NCBI GenBank assembly: GCA_016871255.1
Contig: VFZH01000009.1
Span: forward strand, 1 to 50,493
Reading direction: 5' to 3'
Source of the DNA: Acidimicrobiia bacterium
Lineage (GTDB): Bacteria > Acidobacteriota > Vicinamibacteria > Vicinamibacterales > UBA2999
Length of the DNA stretch: 50,493 nt
A program made the position numbers and the translations under genes. The notes under the pieces were generated by a model, which worked only from the letters and a program-made list of their open reading frames with translations, had not been told where the DNA came from and ran no database searches. How positions within the stretch are numbered: position 1 is the stretch's first letter; the number at the start of each line of letters is the position of its first letter. Shown here piece after piece: positions 37,796-48,377 of this stretch.

Positions 37796-38932
37796 CTACC
37801 GTTGGTCGAGCGGCACGAACCGCTGCGGGTGCTCGGGGCCGGTGTAGTCCGCGCGGGGACGGATCAACCGGTTGTTGGCGTACTGCTCGAGCACGTGGGC
37901 CGTCCAGCCGGACACCCGGCTCACGGCGAAGATCGGCGTGTACAGGTCGATCGGAATGCCGAGTGCGTGGTACGTCGAGGCCGAGTAGAAGTCCACGTTC
38001 GGGTTGAGCTTCTTTTCGGCCTTCACGAGCGCCTCGATGCGCTGCGACATCTCGAACCAGGCCGTCTGCCCGGACCGCGCACCGAGGTCCCGCGACATCT
38101 GCCGCAGGTGCGCCGCGCGGGGGTCTTCGGTGCGATACACCCGATGCCCGAACCCGGGAATCTTCTCCTTCCGCGCCAGCTTGGCCCGCACGACCGACTC
38201 GATCCGGTCGGCCGACGCGGTCTCCCCGATTTCGAGCAGCAGCCGCATCACGTCCGCGTTGGCGCCTCCGTGGAGCGGTCCCTTCAGCGTGCCGATGGCC
38301 GCCACGACGGTCGAGAGGAGATCGGTCAGCGTGGCCGCCGCCACACGCGCGGCGAAGGTCGAGGCGTTCAGTTCGTGATCCGCGTGCAGCGTCAGCGCCA
38401 CGTCGAACGCGCGGACGGCGGTGGCGTCCGGGCGCTGCCCGGTGAGCATGTACAGGAAGTTCGCGGCGTGACCCAGTACCGGATCCGGGGCGATCGGCCC
38501 GCCGCCCGCAGCCAGCCGTCCCCAGGTGGCCACGATCGACCCGATCTGCGCGGTCACCCGGACCGCGGTCCGGTACCTGGCGGCCGGGCTCTGGTCCACG
38601 CTGCCGCCGTCCCAGTGGGCCAGGGCCGAGGTGAGCGTCCTCAGCGCGTCCATGCCGTCGCCGGGCGGCAGCGACCGCATCAGCCGGAGCACCGGTTCGC
38701 TCAGCGGGCGCGCGGCCGCCAGCTCCGACTGCAGGTCGCCCAGTTCCCGCCGCGACGGCAGGCGGTTGTGCCACAGCAGGAAGCAGACTTCCTCGAAGGT
38801 CGCCGACCGGGCCAGGTCGTGGATGTCGTACCCGCAATACGCGAGCACGCCCCTGTCGCCGTCCAGGTAGCAGATCGACGAGGTGGCGGCGACGACGTCT
38901 TCGAGACCACCCTTCGGTGAGGCTGACGACAT
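37796..38932 (-). CDS. gltA: Citrate synthase family protein
   Basis: Citrate synthase condenses oxaloacetate with acetyl-CoA at the entry of the TCA cycle. The 378-aa protein has LYRGYDI-type [13 protein letters not shown], then [34 protein letters not shown] with a catalytic His, [17 protein letters not shown] with the second His, and [39 protein letters not shown] with the catalytic Asp. Its short length places it with the Gram-positive/methylcitrate-type group, so a 2-methylcitrate synthase role cannot be excluded. It begins 20 nt after the small membrane protein gene, in the same direction. Confidence 0.93.
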   Translation of the reverse strand: MSSASPKGGLEDVVAATSSICYLDGDRGVLAYCGYDIHDLARSATFEEVCFLLWHNRLPSRRELGDLQSELAAARPLSEPVLRLMRSLPPGDGMDALRTLTSALAHWDGGSVDQSPAARYRTAVRVTAQIGSIVATWGRLAAGGGPIAPDPVLGHAANFLYMLTGQRPDATAVRAFDVALTLHADHELNASTFAARVAAATLTDLLSTVVAAIGTLKGPLHGGANADVMRLLLEIGETASADRIESVVRAKLARKEKIPGFGHRVYRTEDPRAAHLRQMSRDLGARSGQTAWFEMSQRIEALVKAEKKLNPNVDFYSASTYHALGIPIDLYTPIFAVSRVSGWTAHVLEQYANNRLIRPRADYTGPEHPQRFVPLDQR

Positions 38933-38952
38933 TCAGTCCTGGCTCCAGCCGC

Positions 38953-39375
38953 TCATGCGGCTCCGGGCAGCGGTTTGTACACCACGCCGACGATCGCGCC
39001 GTAGAGCGAGAGCTCCACGACGTAGTCCGCCATCATCGCTCCCGCCATGGTCCAGTCGATCGGCACCGTCGCCCACCACCAGCTCACGACGAAGCAGTCC
39101 ACGAGCAGCGCCACGATCACGCCGAACCGCAGGCCTTCGACGGCACCGCTGCTCCCCTCGTACCCCTTGGCGTAGGCGTAGGCAAAGACCAGGAACCCGA
39201 CCAGCATGAACAGGTACGCGAACGGCACGTTCGCGGCCACGTCCGCCGCGGGCCTCAGCGCCGCGGCGTTCGCCCCGTGCACACCTGCGAGCAGGACTTC
39301 GTTGACCACGTAGCCGACGGGAATCGAGGCGACCCAGGCCGCGAGCGCGGCCAGCCCGACACGCGCGAAGTTCAT
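38953..39375 (-). CDS. Four-helix membrane protein of unknown function
   Basis: The 140-aa protein has four hydrophobic segments: [62 protein letters not shown] and [17 protein letters not shown] chose the ATG at 39375 because a GGGGGGA run lies 4-10 nt upstream; the frame is open 33 nt further. I do not recognise the family. It lies between the glycosyltransferase gene and citrate synthase. Confidence 0.75.
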   Translation of the reverse strand: MNFARVGLAALAAWVASIPVGYVVNEVLLAGVHGANAAALRPAADVAANVPFAYLFMLVGFLVFAYAYAKGYEGSSGAVEGLRFGVIVALLVDCFVVSWWWATVPIDWTMAGAMMADYVVELSLYGAIVGVVYKPLPGAA

Positions 39376-39450
39376 ACAGTCCCCCCAGCCGGCGGCGGAC
39401 GACCGCACCCGCCCGAACAGCCGCCGGAGGGCGATTATGAACGATCCGCG

Positions 39451-40947
39451 CTACATCTCCTCGCCTTCGGCGACCGGCATGCCCACGCCACCTTCGGCGA
39501 ACTGCTGCACGATCGACAGCAGGCCGGTGTAGAGGAACCCGACCTGGAAGAGGACGAGGAACGGCAGCGTGCCGTAGATGCCGTTGGCCAGGGCGTAGAA
39601 GACGGTGACGGTGAAGTAGATGCCGAGTGCCAGCTCGATCAGCGGCTGCACGGCGAAGCTCTGGTGGTACTTCTTGCCGAGCCAGTCGTCGCCCTGCCTC
39701 TCGATCCGGTACTTCGGCGTCCGCGCGAACTCGCTCCGGCGGTTGAGGAGCGCCTCCAGCACCGCGCGCGTGTTGTTCACCGTGAGCCCGATCCCGATCG
39801 ACATCAGGAACGGCATGTACTTGAGGCGCGTCGTCCAGTCGGCGTGCACCTCGCGCTGACAGACGATGTAGAAGTTCGCCACCGACGCCGTCGCCGCCAG
39901 GAAGAGCGGCACGTCGATGAGCAGCATCTCGTACCAGCCCATGTTGTAGCGGATGATCATCGCCGGCGCCATCAGCGCCGACAGCACGCACATCAGCAGG
40001 TAGTTGAAGTTCGCCGTCAGGTGGAAGAACGCCTCCGCCTTCACGATCGCCGGCAGGTCGGAGCGCAGGATGCGAGGCAGCAGCTTGCGGCAGGTCTGGA
40101 TCGAACCCTTGGCCCAGCGGTGCTGCTGCGACTTGAACGCGTTCATCTCGACCGGCACTTCGGCCGGCGCCACCAGTTCCTGCAGGAACACGAATCGCCA
40201 GCCGCGCAGCTGGGCGCGATAGCTGAGATCGAGATCTTCGGTGAGCGTGTCGTGCTGCCACCCGCCGGCGTCGCCGATCGCCGAGCGCCGCCACACGCCG
40301 GCCGTCCCGTTGAAGTTGAAGAACAACCCCGCGCGGTTGCGCGCCCCGTGCTCGAGGACGAAGTGCCCGTCCAGCAGGATGGCCTGCACCTTCGTCAGCA
40401 GCGAGTAGTCCTGGTTGATGTGCCCCCAGCGGGCCTGCACCATGCCGACGCGTGAATCGGTGAAGTGGTGGATCGTCCGTCGCAGGAAGTCCGGCGGCGG
40501 AATGAAGTCGGCGTCGAAGATGGCGACGAACTCGCCCGTCGCCGTGGCGAGCCCCGCGTCGAGCGCGCCCGCCTTGTAGCCCGCGCGATCGGTGCGATGG
40601 ATGTAGACGATGTCGATGCCGGATGCGGCGTTGCGTCGCACCGCCTGCTCCGCCACGGCGCAGGTTTCGTCCGTGGAGTCGTCGAGGACCTGGATCTCGA
40701 GCAGCGCCGGCGGGTAGTCCAGCTGGCTGACCGCATCGATCAGCCGATCCGCGACGTACATCTCGTTGTAGATCGGCAACTGCACTGTCACCCGCGGCAA
40801 CGTCTCGAAGCGCCCCCGCGGCTCCGGCTGCCGATCGCGGTGCTTCATGTAGAGGTAGACGAGGTAGTACCGGTGCCATCCGTAGACGGCGAGCACCACG
40901 AGAACGAAGAAGTACGCAGCGAGGATCAGCGTGTCGGTGGGGGTCAT
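39451..40947 (-). CDS. Family 2 processive glycosyltransferase (cellulose synthase-like)
   Basis: The 498-aa protein has an N-terminal membrane helix, a GT-A domain and a C-terminal block of membrane helices. All four signatures of processive GT2 enzymes are visible: the DDS of VLDDSTDE, the DXD-type IFDADFIPPPDFL, the TED of LTEDLDLSYRAQLRGW, and QXXRW as QQHRWAKGS. LPIYNEMYVADRLIDAV precedes them. The motif set resembles CslA-like mannan/glucan synthases. The product is probably a beta-linked surface polysaccharide, which cannot be specified. It is divergent from larB. Confidence 0.92.
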   Translation of the reverse strand: MTPTDTLILAAYFFVLVVLAVYGWHRYYLVYLYMKHRDRQPEPRGRFETLPRVTVQLPIYNEMYVADRLIDAVSQLDYPPALLEIQVLDDSTDETCAVAEQAVRRNAASGIDIVYIHRTDRAGYKAGALDAGLATATGEFVAIFDADFIPPPDFLRRTIHHFTDSRVGMVQARWGHINQDYSLLTKVQAILLDGHFVLEHGARNRAGLFFNFNGTAGVWRRSAIGDAGGWQHDTLTEDLDLSYRAQLRGWRFVFLQELVAPAEVPVEMNAFKSQQHRWAKGSIQTCRKLLPRILRSDLPAIVKAEAFFHLTANFNYLLMCVLSALMAPAMIIRYNMGWYEMLLIDVPLFLAATASVANFYIVCQREVHADWTTRLKYMPFLMSIGIGLTVNNTRAVLEALLNRRSEFARTPKYRIERQGDDWLGKKYHQSFAVQPLIELALGIYFTVTVFYALANGIYGTLPFLVLFQVGFLYTGLLSIVQQFAEGGVGMPVAEGEEM

Positions 40948-40961
40948 TCGGTGTGCGGCCT

Positions 40962-40989
40962 GAAGCGAACGCTTCGAAAGAATTATGAT
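40962..40989. promoter_or_regulatory. Divergent promoter region between the GT2 gene and larB
   Basis: GAAGCGAACGCTTC (40962-40975) has 6-bp inverted arms around two central bases and could be an operator. Next to it AATTATGATC offers TATGAT (40984-40989, plus strand), 40 nt before larB, and CATAAT on the minus strand towards the glycosyltransferase gene. The 82-nt gap must hold both promoters. Confidence 0.45.
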
Positions 40990-41029
40990 CGGCCCTCACC
41001 CGGGAAGTCAACGAACGCGAGCCTGATTC

Positions 41030-41788
41030 ATGACGATGTCTGAGCTCCGCCGGCTGCTGGACGCCGTGCGCGCCGGCGAGGTGGACCCCGACTCGGCCGT
41101 TGGCCGGGTGCGCGACATGCTGCGCCGCGCGCCCTTCGAGGACCTCGGCTTCGCCCGGGTGGACCACCACCGGGAAATCCGGCAGGGATTCCCCGAAGTC
41201 GTGCTCGGCCTGGGCAAGACCCCGGAGCAGATTGCCGACATCGCCGGCCGGATCGCGGCGCGCGGCTCCCCCCTGCTGGTGACCCGCACCTCGCCGGAGG
41301 CCTGGGCGGCCGTCCGGCGCGTCGCGGCCGCGGCCCGCTACCACGAGCAGGCCCGGGCCATCACGCTGCCCGGGACCGACGTGCCGCGGGGGCACGGGTC
41401 GATCCTGGTGGCCTGCGCGGGCACGTCCGACCTGCCCGTCGCCGAGGAAGCCGCGGTCACGGCCGAGGTCATGGGGAACGACGTGGACCGGCTCCGCGAC
41501 GTCGGCGTCGCGGGCCTCCACCGCCTCCTCGGCGAGCTCGACCGCCTCCACGCCGCCCGGGTGATCATCGTGGTGGCCGGCATGGAGGGCGCGCTTCCGA
41601 GCGTGGTGGCCGGGCTGGTCAGCGTGCCGGTGATCGCCGTGCCGGCGAGCGTCGGCTACGGCGCCAGCTTCGGCGGCGTCGCGGCCCTGCTCGGGATGTT
41701 GAACAGCTGCGCCAACGGCGTCTCGGTCGTGAACATCGACAACGGCTACGGCGCGGGATGCGTGGCGAGCATGATCAATCATTTGTGA
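41030..41788 (+). CDS. larB: LarB (nickel-pincer cofactor synthesis; PurE-related)
   Basis: LarB carboxylates nicotinic acid adenine dinucleotide and cleaves it to P2CMN, the first step in making the nickel-pincer nucleotide of lactate racemase. The 252-aa protein has the family N-terminus (LRRLLDAVRAGEVDPDSAV, DLGFARVDHHREIRQGFPEVVLGLGKTPEQI). Its PurE-like C-terminal domain has CAGTSDLPVAEEAAVTAE, VVAGMEGALPSVVAGLVSVPVIAVPASVGYGASFGGVAALLGMLNSCANGVSVVNIDNGYGAG. No larA, larC or larE lies nearby in the window. Confidence 0.95.
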   Translation: MTMSELRRLLDAVRAGEVDPDSAVGRVRDMLRRAPFEDLGFARVDHHREIRQGFPEVVLGLGKTPEQIADIAGRIAARGSPLLVTRTSPEAWAAVRRVAAAARYHEQARAITLPGTDVPRGHGSILVACAGTSDLPVAEEAAVTAEVMGNDVDRLRDVGVAGLHRLLGELDRLHAARVIIVVAGMEGALPSVVAGLVSVPVIAVPASVGYGASFGGVAALLGMLNSCANGVSVVNIDNGYGAGCVASMINHL

Positions 41789-41912
41789 TTGGTGATTGGT
41801 GATTCGCGATTGCATTGACGGCTGGCGGCTAGCGATTTAGCGATCTAGCGACTCGCGATTAGCGATTAGCGATTAGCGATTGGCGATTGGCGATTGGCGA
41901 TTGAGGATTGCG
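41786..41912 (+). repeat. Period-7 GATTNGC array upstream of mutS2
   Basis: The 130 nt between larB and mutS2 are filled by about 15 heptamers of the form GATTGGT, GATTAGC and GATTGGC. Some are lined up without a gap (three GATTAGC followed by three GATTGGC). The first unit overlaps the larB stop codon. I see no Shine-Dalgarno for mutS2 inside it. Confidence 0.85.
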
Positions 41913-41918
41913 CCTCCC

Positions 41919-44360
41919 ATGCACTTCGCCCTCCGGGCGCTTGAGTTCGATCGGATCGTCGCGGCCCTCGCGGAGCTGGCCCGGACGCCGTTCGGCCGCG
42001 CGCGGCTCGAAGCCCTGACGCCGCTGGCGGATGCCGCCGAGGTGCGCGCGGCGCAGGCCGCGACGACAGAAGGCGTCCGCTTCCACGCCGAACACGGCTT
42101 CGATCTGTCGGCCCCGGACGATCTCGAGGCCATCGTGGACGGCCTGGGCATCCTGGGCCGCCCGCTGGAACCGGCCGGGCTGCTGGGACTGGCCGCGCAC
42201 CTGGACTCGGCGGCGAAGACGCGGGAGACCATCCTGCAGGCCGCGGCGGCGTTCCCGGCGCTGGCCGCCCTGGCTGCGGACGTCAGTCCGTTCGGCGACG
42301 AAGTCGCGCGCGTGCGGCGAGCCATCGAGCCGGGGGGCGACGTCACCGATCAGGCGAGCCCGGAGCTCGGACGGCTGCGATCGCAGCTTCGGACGCTGCG
42401 CCAGCGGCTGCGAAGCTCGCTCGACGCCTTCGTGCGCGGCCGTGACACGTCCAGATACCTCCAGGATCGCGTGATCACCGAGCGCGGCGGGCGCGCCGTG
42501 CTGGTCGTGCGCGCCGAACACAGGGGCGACGTGCCGGGCATCGTGCACGGCACCTCCGCCAGCGGCGCGAGCCTCTTCCTCGAGCCGATCGCCACGGTGG
42601 AGATCAACAACGACATCGTGGCGGCCCAGGAGCGGGAAGCGGAGGAGATCCACCGCGTGCTGCTCGCCCTGACCGACGCCTTCCGCGCCCGCCAGGCGGA
42701 GATGACCCGCACGCTCGACCGGGCGGCGGAACTCGACGTCATCCAGGCCAGGGCGAGGTTCTCCGGCCTGACCGGCGGCGTCGAGCCGGCGATCTCGAAC
42801 GACGGCGCGATCGACCTGCGGGCGGCGCGCCACCCGCTGCTCGTCCTCAAGGCGGCGGCTGCGAGGATCGGCGCGCGAATGACCGTCGTGCCGGTGGACG
42901 TCGTACTCCTGCCACCCGCCCGGGTGCTGGTCATCACCGGCCCGAACACCGGCGGGAAGACCGTGGCGCTGAAGACGGCGGGGCTGCTGGCACTGATGGC
43001 GCAGTCCGGCCTCCACATCCCGGCCGCCGCCGGCTCGCGCCTGCCGGTGTTCCGGTCCCTGTTCGCCGACATCGGGGACGAACAGTCGATCGCCGCGAGC
43101 CTGAGCACCTTCTCGGGGCACATCGCGAACGTCGTGGCCATGGACCGCGAGCTGGCGCTGCCGGCGCTGGTGCTGCTCGACGAGCTCGGCGCAGGAACCG
43201 ACCCCGTGGAAGGCGGCGCCCTGGGCATGGCGATCCTCGACCACTTCCGCGCACGCGGGGCTCACCTGGTCGCGACGACGCACGATGACGCGCTGAAGTC
43301 GTACGCATCGACCACGCCGGAAGTGGTGTGCGCCGCGTTCGGATTCGACCCATCGACGTTCGCCCCGACGTACGGCCTGAGGTACGGCACAGCGGGTCGC
43401 AGCCTCGCGATCGAGATCGCCGCACGACTCGGCATGCCGGCGCAGGTGATCGCCTCGGCCCGCGAGCGGATCAGCGGCCGGGAGCGGCAGCTCTCGGAGC
43501 ACCTGGCGAAGATCGAGGAGGACATGCGGGCGATCGCACGTGACCGGCAGGTGCTGGAGCGATCGAAAGCCGCGCTTGCCAGCGCCGAGGCCCGCCTCAA
43601 GGCGCGCGAGGACGCACACCAGGAGCGCGAGACCACCTTGCGCCAGCGCATGCGGGGGCGTCTGGACGACCACCTCAGGGGCGCACGCCGCGAGATCGAC
43701 GCGGTCGTGGCGGAGATGAAGGCGATTTCGGCAAGGCTCGTCGCCGGGGCCGGGCGTGCGCACGGCGCGCCGCTGGCGCCGTCCATCCCTGGCCAGCTCC
43801 GGTCGGACGCGCGCGCGGCACTGGATCAGGCCGCTGCAGCGGCCCTTGCGTCGCTCGGGGGCTCGTCCGCGCGGCAGGCCGAGCCGGCGGCCGGGCCGCT
43901 CGAGCCGGGGGCGCGGGTCACGATGACCGGGCTCGGCCTCGAGGGGACGGTGGTGCAGGTGCTCGACGACCGGGTGGACATCGACGTTCGCGGCAAGCGG
44001 CTCCGCGCGCCGGCCGCGGAGGTGCGGGTGGTCGCGTCCGCGCCGCAGTGGAACGCCCGGCGCGAGACGCCGGCGGCCGTGAAGCTGCACGTCGACCTGC
44101 AGCCGCGCGACGCGGCCGTCGCGGAATTGAACGTGGTGGGCTGCACCGTGGACGAGGCGCTGGATCGCGTGGAGAGATTCCTCGACTCGGCGCTCGTCAC
44201 CGATCAGCGGACCGTCCGCATCGTGCACGGCCACGGCACCGGGCAGCTGCGGCGCGCCATCACCGCGCACCTCCGCGAGCATCCCCTGGTCGCCCGCGCC
44301 GGCCTCGCGCAGCAGGAGCACGGCGGCGCGGGCGTCACGGTGGTGGAGATCAGAGAATAG
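41919..44360 (+). CDS. mutS2: Endonuclease MutS2
   Basis: MutS2 is a MutS-like ATPase with a nuclease domain, linked to recombination control and ribosome collision rescue. The 813-aa protein has the clamp and lever core (residues about 1-330), Walker A TGPNTGGKT (near residue 341), SIAASLSTFSGHIANVVAMD, and the Walker B region LVLLDELGAGTDPVEGGALGMAI. A coiled coil follows (about residues 520-590). At the end is an Smr nuclease domain (VKLHVDLQPRDAAVAELNVVGCTVDEALDRVERFLD, IVHGHGTGQLR). The ATG at 41919 starts the conserved FALRALEFDRIV. Confidence 0.96.
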   Translation: MHFALRALEFDRIVAALAELARTPFGRARLEALTPLADAAEVRAAQAATTEGVRFHAEHGFDLSAPDDLEAIVDGLGILGRPLEPAGLLGLAAHLDSAAKTRETILQAAAAFPALAALAADVSPFGDEVARVRRAIEPGGDVTDQASPELGRLRSQLRTLRQRLRSSLDAFVRGRDTSRYLQDRVITERGGRAVLVVRAEHRGDVPGIVHGTSASGASLFLEPIATVEINNDIVAAQEREAEEIHRVLLALTDAFRARQAEMTRTLDRAAELDVIQARARFSGLTGGVEPAISNDGAIDLRAARHPLLVLKAAAARIGARMTVVPVDVVLLPPARVLVITGPNTGGKTVALKTAGLLALMAQSGLHIPAAAGSRLPVFRSLFADIGDEQSIAASLSTFSGHIANVVAMDRELALPALVLLDELGAGTDPVEGGALGMAILDHFRARGAHLVATTHDDALKSYASTTPEVVCAAFGFDPSTFAPTYGLRYGTAGRSLAIEIAARLGMPAQVIASARERISGRERQLSEHLAKIEEDMRAIARDRQVLERSKAALASAEARLKAREDAHQERETTLRQRMRGRLDDHLRGARREIDAVVAEMKAISARLVAGAGRAHGAPLAPSIPGQLRSDARAALDQAAAAALASLGGSSARQAEPAAGPLEPGARVTMTGLGLEGTVVQVLDDRVDIDVRGKRLRAPAAEVRVVASAPQWNARRETPAAVKLHVDLQPRDAAVAELNVVGCTVDEALDRVERFLDSALVTDQRTVRIVHGHGTGQLRRAITAHLREHPLVARAGLAQQEHGGAGVTVVEIRE

Positions 44361-44377
44361 AGGATGAGCCGTTCTGT

Positions 44378-44488
44378 CAAATCCCAAATCCCAAATCCCA
44401 AATCCTAAATCCCAAGCCAAGTCCCAAGACCCGAATCCCAAACCGTCAATCGCCGATTCAACCCGCAATCACCAATCTCCAATCGTCA
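44378..44488 (+). repeat. Period-7 CAAATCC/CAATCNN array upstream of dnaG
   Basis: CAAATCC repeats four times exactly, then TAAATCC and degenerate units such as CAATCGN, CAATCAC and CAATCTC continue up to the dnaG ATG. This is the reverse-complement orientation of the array upstream of mutS2. The dnaG start is written by the last unit, without a Shine-Dalgarno. Confidence 0.85.
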
Positions 44489-46264
44489 ATGCCTCTCTTT
44501 CCCCAGTCCTTCATCGACGAGCTCAAGAGCCACGCGGACATCGTCGTCGTGATCCAGGACTACGTGACGCTGAAGAAGACCGGCGCCACCTACAAGGGGC
44601 TGTGTCCGTTCCACCGCGAGAAGACGCCGTCGTTCCACGTGAACCGCGACCGCGGTTTCTTCCACTGTTTCGGGTGCAACGTCGGCGGCGACGTCCTCAA
44701 GTTCCTGGAGCTGCACGAGCAGGTCGGATTCCAGGACGCCGTGAAGCTGCTCGCCAGGCGCGTGGGCCTGGAGCTGCCCGAGCTCGAGGAGGGGGACGAC
44801 AGACGCACGGACGCGGCCGAGCGGGAATCGCTCCTGAAGGTGCACGACGTGGCGGCGGCCTGGTTCGCCGAACAGCTGGCTTCGCCCGCCGGGGCCCGTC
44901 TGCGGCAGTACGTCGCGGAACGCGGCCTGACCCCCGCGACGGCGGCGTCGCTCCGGCTCGGGTTCGCGCCGCCGGCAAGGAGCGCGCTGACCGCGTACCT
45001 GTCCGCGCAGGGGTTCGCAACCGGCATCCTGGTGCGCGGGGGGCTGGCCGTCCAGCGGGAGGACGGGTCCATCGTCGATCGCTTCCGCAACCGGCTGATG
45101 ATTCCTATTTCTCGGGATACCGGGTCGGTGATCGCGTTCGGCGGGCGTGCCGTCGCGGCCGACCAGCAGCCGAAGTACCTCAACTCGCCGGAAACGCCGA
45201 TCTACTCGAAGAGCCGGACGCTGTACGGCCTGGAGCTGAGCAAGGCCGCCATCCGGCAGAGCGGGTTCGCGGTGCTGGTGGAGGGGTACTTCGACTTCGC
45301 GCAGGTGTACCAGGGCGGGATCCAGGCGGTCGTGGCCACGTGCGGGACCGCGCTGACCGCCACGCAGGCCGCGCTGCTGCGCCGGTTCACCAGCAAGGTG
45401 GTCCTCAGCTACGACCCGGACAACGCCGGCCAGGGGGCGACCGCCCGGTCCGGTGAGCTGCTGCTTGCCGATGGCTTCGACGTGAACGTCGCGGTGCTGC
45501 CGCCGGGCGAAGACCCCGACACGTTCATCCAGCGCCGGGGCGGGGAGGAGTACCGGAAGCGGCTGCGGGACTCGCGCCCCTTGCTGGAGTACCTGCTCGA
45601 CCGGGCCGCGGCACGGGCCGATCTGCGAACGATGGAAGGACGGGCGCGCCTGGTGGCCGAGATGGTGCCGGTAGCGGCGCGGATCACGGACACGGTCCGG
45701 CGGCAGCTCTTCGCCGAGGCGGTGTCCGGCCGGGCCCGCGTGCCGCACGAGATGGTCTGGCTGGAGATGCAGCAGGGCCTCGTGGCAGGCCGGCCGGGAC
45801 CGCCCCAGCGAGACAAACGTCTGCCGGCCGGAGCCGTCACCAAGGCCGAACGGGCGCTGTGCTGGTGGCTCGTGCACCGCCCCGCCGATGCGCTCCGGGC
45901 GCTGGACGGGATCGAGGCGGGCGACACGGAGGAACTGGGGTCGAAAGGGGTGCTGGACGTCGTTCGGAAACTGGTTGATGATAAGGGATTCTCTCCAGCG
46001 GCGCTCCTGGAGCGTCTCGACGACGACGATTCGGCGATCGTCACCGAGGCCGCCGCCGAGCCCGAACCGCCCTCGCTCGATCCCGTGTCCTGTGTCCGGA
46101 TTCTCCGGAAACGGCGCTTCGAGCGCGAGCGGGCCGCCACGCAGGCCGAGATCGATCGGTTGCTGAAGGGCGGCCCGGCGGACGACGGTGCGCTGAACGC
46201 CCTGCTGGAGCGGAACCTGGATCTGCGGCGCCGGATCGAGACGCTCGTCACGACGGAGGACTAG
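44489..46264 (+). CDS. dnaG: DNA primase DnaG
   Basis: DnaG makes RNA primers for replication. The 591-aa protein has the N-terminal CHC2 zinc finger (Cys39, His42, Cys60, Cys63 in [26 protein letters not shown]) and the catalytic core [21 protein letters not shown]. The TOPRIM domain shows the Glu of [11 protein letters not shown] and the Asp pair of [16 protein letters not shown]. The C-terminal helicase-binding region ends [12 protein letters not shown]. The ATG at 44489 follows a heptamer array. rpoD begins 4 nt after the stop. Confidence 0.97.
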   Translation: MPLFPQSFIDELKSHADIVVVIQDYVTLKKTGATYKGLCPFHREKTPSFHVNRDRGFFHCFGCNVGGDVLKFLELHEQVGFQDAVKLLARRVGLELPELEEGDDRRTDAAERESLLKVHDVAAAWFAEQLASPAGARLRQYVAERGLTPATAASLRLGFAPPARSALTAYLSAQGFATGILVRGGLAVQREDGSIVDRFRNRLMIPISRDTGSVIAFGGRAVAADQQPKYLNSPETPIYSKSRTLYGLELSKAAIRQSGFAVLVEGYFDFAQVYQGGIQAVVATCGTALTATQAALLRRFTSKVVLSYDPDNAGQGATARSGELLLADGFDVNVAVLPPGEDPDTFIQRRGGEEYRKRLRDSRPLLEYLLDRAAARADLRTMEGRARLVAEMVPVAARITDTVRRQLFAEAVSGRARVPHEMVWLEMQQGLVAGRPGPPQRDKRLPAGAVTKAERALCWWLVHRPADALRALDGIEAGDTEELGSKGVLDVVRKLVDDKGFSPAALLERLDDDDSAIVTEAAAEPEPPSLDPVSCVRILRKRRFERERAATQAEIDRLLKGGPADDGALNALLERNLDLRRRIETLVTTED

Positions 46265-46268
46265 GAAC

Positions 46269-47972
<1,704 letters not shown>

Positions 47973-47988
47973 GTTCGGGAAGGCGCGC

Positions 47989-48016
47989 CTCGCCGAAGCG
48001 GCGAAGCCGCGAAGGC
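47989..48016. repeat. GC-rich repeat between rpoD and the tRNA
   Basis: CGCCGAAGCGGCGAAG followed by CGCGAAGGCGG resembles the palindromic repeat between citrate synthase and lepA (37740-37795). CGCCG and CGGCG can pair. It may mark the 3' end of the rpoD message. Confidence 0.4.
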
Positions 48017-48089
48017 GGGCCCGTAGCTCAGCGGTTAGAGCGGCCGGCTCATAATCGGTTGGTCCCAGGTTCGAATCCTGGCGGGCCCA
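48017..48089 (+). tRNA. tRNA with CAU anticodon, most likely tRNA-Ile2
   Basis: The 73-nt sequence folds into a standard cloverleaf. Its acceptor is GGGCCCG with CGGGCCC, the D arm starts GCTCAGCGGTTAGAGC, the anticodon loop is CTCATAA (anticodon CAU), and the T arm is CCAGG-TTCGAAT-CCTGG with discriminator A. It is not an initiator, as the 1-72 pair is G-C. C4-G69 and C5-G68 pairs are present; these are the acceptor determinants that TilS uses for tRNA-Ile2, whereas elongator tRNA-Met of E. coli lacks them. No CCA is encoded. Confidence 0.88.
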
Positions 48090-48096
48090 CTAAATA

Positions 48097-48377
48097 CATT
48101 GAGGATTGGTGATTGGTGATTGGTGATTGCATTGAACGATTTGGTCGCTATTGACGATTGGCTGGGTCGGCTCCGTTCCCCGCAGCCGGCACGTCAATCG
48201 CCGAGGACTGGTGAGTGGCGATTGCGTTGAACGATTGGTCGCTATTGGCGATTGGCTGGGTCGGCTCCGCTCCACGCAACCGGCCAACGTCAATCCGCCA
48301 ATGCAATCATCAACCGTCAATCCATCAATGAAATCCCCAATCATCAATCCCCAATCTCCAATGTCCCCGTCCTTCCC
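48097..48377 (+). repeat. Heptamer arrays and a 79-bp duplicated unit
   Basis: GATTGGT heptamers open the region (48104-48130). A unit of about 79 bp, beginning GATTGCRTTGAACGATT and including CTGGGTCGGCTCC, then occurs twice (48125-48203 and 48220-48299) with about 85 percent identity. The region ends in inverse-orientation units (CAATCAT, CAATCCC) up to the start of the zinc-ribbon gene. No gene or conserved RNA is recognisable in these 280 nt. Confidence 0.75.

Noticed and set aside
41786-41912. CRISPR array
   Set aside because: Units are 7 nt long without unique spacers and no cas gene is near.
48017-48089. Elongator or initiator tRNA-Met
   Set aside because: The anticodon is CAU, but the 1-72 pair is G-C (not initiator) and the C4-G69/C5-G68 pairs fit TilS recognition of tRNA-Ile2. 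Elongator Met is not fully excluded.
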